A stretch of 64,000 nt of DNA. Origin: Alsobacter sp045348435. GTDB lineage: Bacteria > Pseudomonadota > Alphaproteobacteria > Rhizobiales > Beijerinckiaceae. Under the pieces are notes generated by a model. The model did not search any database. It was given only the letters and a program-made list of their open reading frames with translations, and was not told the origin of the DNA. This document shows, piece after piece, positions 60,540 through 64,000 of the stretch; within the stretch, counting starts at the first letter, position 1; each line of letters begins with the position of its first letter. The translations under genes and the position numbers were made by a program. The stretch spans positions 2,108,001 through 2,172,000 of the forward strand of contig NZ_CP157484.1 in assembly GCF_045348435.1 (NCBI RefSeq). Reading direction: 5' to 3'.

Positions 60540-60675
60540 GGGCGCGCTCTCCGGTGGGACTCGACAGGATCGGGCGCGGTCTGGCTTGCAGCCGCCGCCG
60601 CCCTTACGTATGCGAAGCTTCTGGCGGATCAAGCAGCAAGTCCATCCCTGCGTCCGAGCTTCAGCGGAGCCCCCC

Positions 60676-62004
60676 ATGGCCGAGACCTTCGACGCGATCT
60701 ACTCGGGCGCTACGGTCGTGAACCAGGACGGGGCGGGCGTGCGCGACGTCGGCGTCCGCAACGGCCGCATCGCGGAGCTGGGCGATCTCTCCCGCGCCTC
60801 GGCGGGCGAGCGAATCGACTGCAGGGGCCTCCACGTTCTCCCGGGCGTGATCGACAGCCAGGTTCATTTCCGGGAGCCCGGCCTCGACCATAAGGAGGAT
60901 CTCGAGACGGGGTCGCGCGCCGCCGTGATGGGCGGCGTCACCTGCGTGTTCGAGATGCCCAACACCAACCCGCAGACCACCACCGCTGAGGCGCTGGCCG
61001 ACAAGATCCGGCGCGGCCGGCGTCGGATGCATTGCGACTTCGCCTTCTGGGTCGGCGGCACGCACGACAACGTGCGCGACATTCCCGAGCTCGAGCGCCT
61101 GCCGGGCGCGGCCGGCATCAAGGTCTTCATGGGATCCTCGACGGGCTCGCTGCTGGTGGAGGACGACGCCGGCGTGGCGGCCGTGCTGAAGGCGACGCGC
61201 CGGCGCGCGGCCTTCCACTCCGAGGACGAGGAGATGCTGCGCGCCCGCAAGGACCTGCGGGTGGAGGGCGACCCGCGCTCCCACCCCGTCTGGCGCTCGC
61301 CGGAGGTGGCGATGCGCTGCACCGAACGCCTCGTGCGCATCGCGCATGAGACGGGCGCGCGCATCCATGTGCTTCACATCTCCACGGCCGAGGAGATGCG
61401 CTTCCTGGCCGGCCACAAGGACGTCGCCAGCGTGGAGGCGACGCCGCACCACCTGACCCTTGACGGCGACGAGGCCTATGCCCGGCTCGGAACGCTGGTG
61501 CAGATGAACCCGCCGGTGCGCGGGGCGGATGTGCGCCAAGGGATCTGGTGGGGCGTGGAGCAGGGCGTCGTGGACGTGCTCGGCTCCGACCACGCGCCCC
61601 ATACGCTGGAGGAGAAGGCCAAGCCCTACCCGGCCTCGCCCTCCGGCATGACGGGCGTGCAGACGCTGGTCCCGATCATGCTCGATCATGTGGCGGCCGG
61701 GCGGCTTTCGCTGGCGCGCTTCGTCGACCTCACCAGCGAAGGGCCGTGCCGCATTTTCGGGCTGGCCAACAAGGGCCGGATCGCCGCCGGCTACGACGCC
61801 GACCTCACCATCGTGGACCTCAAGCGCCGCGAAACGATCACCAATGCGTGGATCGCCTCGAAGAGCCGTTGGACGCCCTACGATGGGGTCGAGGTCATGG
61901 GCTGGCCCGTCGGCACGGTGGTGCGCGGTCGCCGCGTGATGTGGGAGGGCGAGCTGGTGGGCCCGGCGACCGGCGAGGCGGCGAGGTTCGTCGAAACGCT
62001 TTGA
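60676..62004 (+). CDS. pyrC: Dihydroorotase
   Basis: A 442-residue amidohydrolase of the class I dihydroorotase type, making dihydroorotate in pyrimidine synthesis. Metal and substrate residues: DSQVHFREPGLDHKEDLE near residue 60, FHSEDEEM near 180, VLHISTAEEM near 232 and GSDHAPHTLEEK near 305. NTNP also fits. The ATG at 60676 gives a normal family length. Other amidohydrolases of this group include hydantoinases, but the HFREPG and SDHAPHT motifs favour dihydroorotase. No pyrB is adjacent; a terminator lies 250 bases downstream. Confidence 0.87.
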   Translation: MAETFDAIYSGATVVNQDGAGVRDVGVRNGRIAELGDLSRASAGERIDCRGLHVLPGVIDSQVHFREPGLDHKEDLETGSRAAVMGGVTCVFEMPNTNPQTTTAEALADKIRRGRRRMHCDFAFWVGGTHDNVRDIPELERLPGAAGIKVFMGSSTGSLLVEDDAGVAAVLKATRRRAAFHSEDEEMLRARKDLRVEGDPRSHPVWRSPEVAMRCTERLVRIAHETGARIHVLHISTAEEMRFLAGHKDVASVEATPHHLTLDGDEAYARLGTLVQMNPPVRGADVRQGIWWGVEQGVVDVLGSDHAPHTLEEKAKPYPASPSGMTGVQTLVPIMLDHVAAGRLSLARFVDLTSEGPCRIFGLANKGRIAAGYDADLTIVDLKRRETITNAWIASKSRWTPYDGVEVMGWPVGTVVRGRRVMWEGELVGPATGEAARFVETL

Positions 62005-62047
62005 CGATTGGGGGGCGGCGGAAAACTCTGGTCCCGCCACCCTCTAC

Positions 62048-62102
62048 CCCCTCGTCCTTCGAGACGCAGGCCCAAGGGGGGCCTGCTCCTCAGGATGGGG
62101 GG
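62048..62102. repeat. Rhizobial-type CTCGTCCTTCGAGACGC palindrome
   Basis: CCCTCGTCCTTCGAGACGC, then an inner perfect stem GCAGGCCC (62066-62073) with GGGCCTGC (62079-62086), then TCCTCAGGATGGGG. This layout matches a common intergenic repeat in Hyphomicrobiales. It lies between pyrC and its terminator. Confidence 0.6.
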
Positions 62103-62253
62103 CGTTGGCAGGGGGAGGCTTCCCTGCATTGACAGACGCCGCGTCCTGCGGCATCTCAGGCGCATGTCGACGGCGCTCATCCTTTCCGCCCTGCGACGTG
62201 CGGCCGCTCCGCGGCGCGCGCGACGATGAGCCGTATCGGCTTCTGACGTCACG

Positions 62254-62280
62254 GCCGCGCCATCGAGCGCGGCTTTTTTG
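62254..62280 (+). terminator. Intrinsic terminator between pyrC and argC
   Basis: GCCGCGC at 62254-62260 pairs perfectly with GCGCGGC at 62267-62273 around CATCGA and is followed by TTTTTTG. It should end the pyrC transcript; the argC start lies 45 bases beyond. Confidence 0.85.
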
Positions 62281-62324
62281 TTTGGCGGTTGGACCGGCGG
62301 CGCCGGGCAGGAACGGAAATCGAC

Positions 62325-63266
62325 ATGGCTCCCACGATCACGAAGACGGTGTTCATCGACGGCGAGGCCGGCACCACGGGGCTGGGCATCCGCGAGCGGC
62401 TGGCCGGCGTCCCGGGCGTGGAGGTGCGCAGCATCGATCCGGCGCGGCGCAAGGACCCAGGCGCGCGCCAGGACCTGATGGCGCAGGTCGACGCGGTGGT
62501 GCTCTGCCTGCCGGATGACGCCGCCAAGGAATCCGCGGCGCTCGCCGCTGCGCTGGGCTCGGCCGCGCCCCGGCTGTTGGACGCCTCCACGGCTCACCGC
62601 GTCGCCGAGGGCTGGGTCTACGGCTTCGCCGAGCTTGCGCCCGGGCAGGTCGACGCCATCCGGGGAGCCAAGCGGGTGTCGAACCCCGGCTGCTACCCGA
62701 CCGGCGGCGTCGCGCTGATCCGGCCCCTGGTCGACGCCGGCGTGATGCCGGCCGACTACCCCGTCACGGTGAACGCCGTGAGCGGCTATTCGGGCGGCGG
62801 CAAGTCGATGATCGAGGCCTATGAGGCCGGCCGGGCGCCGGCGTTCGAGCTTTACGGCCTCGGCCTGGAGCACAAACACCTGGCGGAGCTGCAGCGCTAT
62901 TCCGGCCTCAGCCGCAGGCCCATCTTCGTTCCGTCGGTGGGCGATTTCCGGCAGGGCATGCTGGTCAGCGTTCCGCTGCATCTCGACACGCTGAAGGGCT
63001 CGCCCAAGCCGCAGGACCTGGAAGCCATTCTGGCGGAGCGCTACGCCGGGTCCGAGCTCGTCAAGGTCGTCCCGGCGAGCGATGCGTCGGTGAGCGGCGG
63101 CAAGATCGAGCCTCAGGCGCTGAACGACACGGACCGCATGGAGCTGCGGGTCTATGGCAACGCCGCCCGGGGCCAGGCCGTGCTGGTGGCGCGCCTCGAC
63201 AATCTCGGAAAGGGCGCCAGCGGCGCCGCCGTGCAGAACCTGAGGCTGATGCTCGGCCTGGCCTGA
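62325..63266 (+). CDS. argC: N-acetyl-gamma-glutamyl-phosphate reductase
   Basis: A 313-residue NADPH-dependent reductase of arginine synthesis. The nucleotide site is VFIDGEAGTTGLGIRERL near residue 12, the catalytic cysteine is C123 in VSNPGCYPTGGVAL, and the GLEHKHLAEL histidine motif lies near residue 182. Length and the EAGTTG variant mark it as the short type 2 ArgC common in alphaproteobacteria. The ATG at 62325 with AGGAACGGA upstream is chosen over a 12-codon longer frame. No other arg gene is adjacent. Confidence 0.93.
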   Translation: MAPTITKTVFIDGEAGTTGLGIRERLAGVPGVEVRSIDPARRKDPGARQDLMAQVDAVVLCLPDDAAKESAALAAALGSAAPRLLDASTAHRVAEGWVYGFAELAPGQVDAIRGAKRVSNPGCYPTGGVALIRPLVDAGVMPADYPVTVNAVSGYSGGGKSMIEAYEAGRAPAFELYGLGLEHKHLAELQRYSGLSRRPIFVPSVGDFRQGMLVSVPLHLDTLKGSPKPQDLEAILAERYAGSELVKVVPASDASVSGGKIEPQALNDTDRMELRVYGNAARGQAVLVARLDNLGKGASGAAVQNLRLMLGLA

Positions 63267-63311
63267 GCGAGCGCGACGCAGGCCCCGGAGGGCCTGCGTG
63301 CGAACGGTCCG

Positions 63312-64000
63312 TCAGCCCTGATAGGCGACGACCTTCTGGGTCTGGACGCCCAGCCCCTCGATGCCGACCTTCATGGTCTCGCCGGCCTTGAGGAAGCGCT
63401 GGGGCTTCATGCCGAGCCCGACGCCCGGGGGCGTGCCGGTGGTGATGACGTCGCCCGGATCCATCTGCATGAACTGCGAGATATAGGACACGAGGTGCTT
63501 CACGCCGAAGATCATGGTCTTCGACGACCCGTCCTGCACGCGCTTGCCGTCAATCTCCAGCCACATCTTCAGGTTCTGCACGTCCTCGATCTCGTCGGGC
63601 GTGACCAGCCAGGGTCCGAGCGGCCCGAAGGTGGGGCAACCCTTGCCCTTCATCCACTGGCCCGAACGCTCGGCCTGGTACTCGCGCTCGGAGACGTCGT
63701 TGCAGATGCAGTAGCCGGCCACGTAGGACAGCGCGTCCTCCTCCGACACATAGAGCGCCGTCTTGCCGATCACGATGGCGAGCTCGACCTCCCAGTCGGT
63801 CTTGGTCGAGCCTTTCGGGATCACGACGTCGTCGTCGGGGCCCTGCACGCAGTTGGGCGCCTTGTTGAACAGGATCGGCTCCTTGGGGATCGGCGAGCCG
63901 GTTTCGGCGGCGTGGTCGGCGAAGTTGAGCCCGACCGCGATGAAGTTGCCGGGGCGGGCGACGCAGGAGCCCAGCCGCACGCCGGCGGGCGCGGCCGGAA
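63312..64000 (-). CDS. Fumarylacetoacetate hydrolase family protein, N-terminus outside window
   Basis: The C-terminal ~229 residues of a FAH-family hydrolase/lyase; homologues have about 280 residues, so roughly 50 N-terminal residues lie past base 64000 and the frame is open to the edge. The domain opens FIAVGLNFADHAAETG, and metal-binding acidic residues lie in KTDWEVELAIVIG and GYCICNDVSEREYQ; the TTGTPPGVGLG loop is typical. Relatives split or hydrate keto acids from aromatic or sugar-acid breakdown. Substrate unknown. Confidence 0.87.
   Translation of the reverse strand, partial: PAAPAGVRLGSCVARPGNFIAVGLNFADHAAETGSPIPKEPILFNKAPNCVQGPDDDVVIPKGSTKTDWEVELAIVIGKTALYVSEEDALSYVAGYCICNDVSEREYQAERSGQWMKGKGCPTFGPLGPWLVTPDEIEDVQNLKMWLEIDGKRVQDGSSKTMIFGVKHLVSYISQFMQMDPGDVITTGTPPGVGLGMKPQRFLKAGETMKVGIEGLGVQTQKVVAYQG

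Overview
The window is GC-rich, densely coding DNA from an alphaproteobacterial chromosome, most likely Hyphomicrobiales (Rhizobiales). This placement rests on gene content and style: an NrtR-like NAD regulator beside HD-hydrolase and phosphatase genes, a DUF6455 protein, cspA with a second IF-1, an SbmA/BacA-like ABC transporter, and several classes of rhizobial-type intergenic palindromes. No species is claimed. About 60 protein genes and one tRNA-Arg(CCU) are supported; there is no rRNA and no CRISPR array.

Layout. 1-4.5 kb: the end of an MttB-family methyltransferase, two small stress proteins (CsbD, UPF0391), a SAM methyltransferase, a CDF metal exporter and a small hypothetical. 4.8-10.2 kb: an inositol-phosphatase-like enzyme and a complete ABC importer of the iron(III)/2-aminoethylphosphonate type. 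10.2-16.3 kb: recQ, a histidine phosphatase, a Crp/Fnr regulator, cspA with its own promoter, leader and terminator, a second infA, two small unknowns and an EamA transporter. 16.2-21.1 kb: a 2-aminoethylphosphonate (2-AEP) catabolic unit, LysR facing phnW-phnA-phnY across a clear inverted-repeat operator. 21.1-30.3 kb: a DsbA-like protein, small unknowns, 3-dehydroshikimate dehydratase (quiC1) divergent from a GntR regulator with a palindrome between them, then a five-gene Liv-type ABC importer preceded by a promoter and two tandem operator-like sites.

30.3-33.1 kb: a tRNA-Arg followed by about 1.2 kb of visibly lower GC. It carries an integrase relic, one secreted-protein gene and an att-like repeat of the tRNA 3' end, so it looks like a decayed integrative element. 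33.1-38.3 kb: a sugar-acid catabolic unit (GntR, IlvD/EDD dehydratase, RraA-like protein, MFS transporter) with a 16-bp palindrome. 38.3-44.6 kb: a zinc-ribbon metallopeptidase, an SbmA/BacA-like ABC transporter and, divergent from it, a ligase-polymerase pair for end joining (LigD split in two). 44.7-51.3 kb: an MFS exporter divergent from a tetR-adaptor-RND pump operon, again with a palindromic operator. 51.3-56.7 kb: repeats, an ABC-F ATPase, an ABC membrane protein lacking an ATPase domain, pirin and two tiny membrane-protein ORFs. 56.6-64 kb: NAD regulator, tyrosine phosphatase, HD hydrolase, tag, ygfZ, pyrC, argC and the start-truncated end of a fumarylacetoacetate hydrolase family gene.

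Common theme: small catabolic or efflux units, each with a local regulator whose probable operator can be read from the sequence. The accessory signals of most interest are the tRNA-Arg element relic, the dispersed CCGTCATCCCC repeat family, the operator array in front of the Liv-type transporter beside quiC1, and the split end-joining module.
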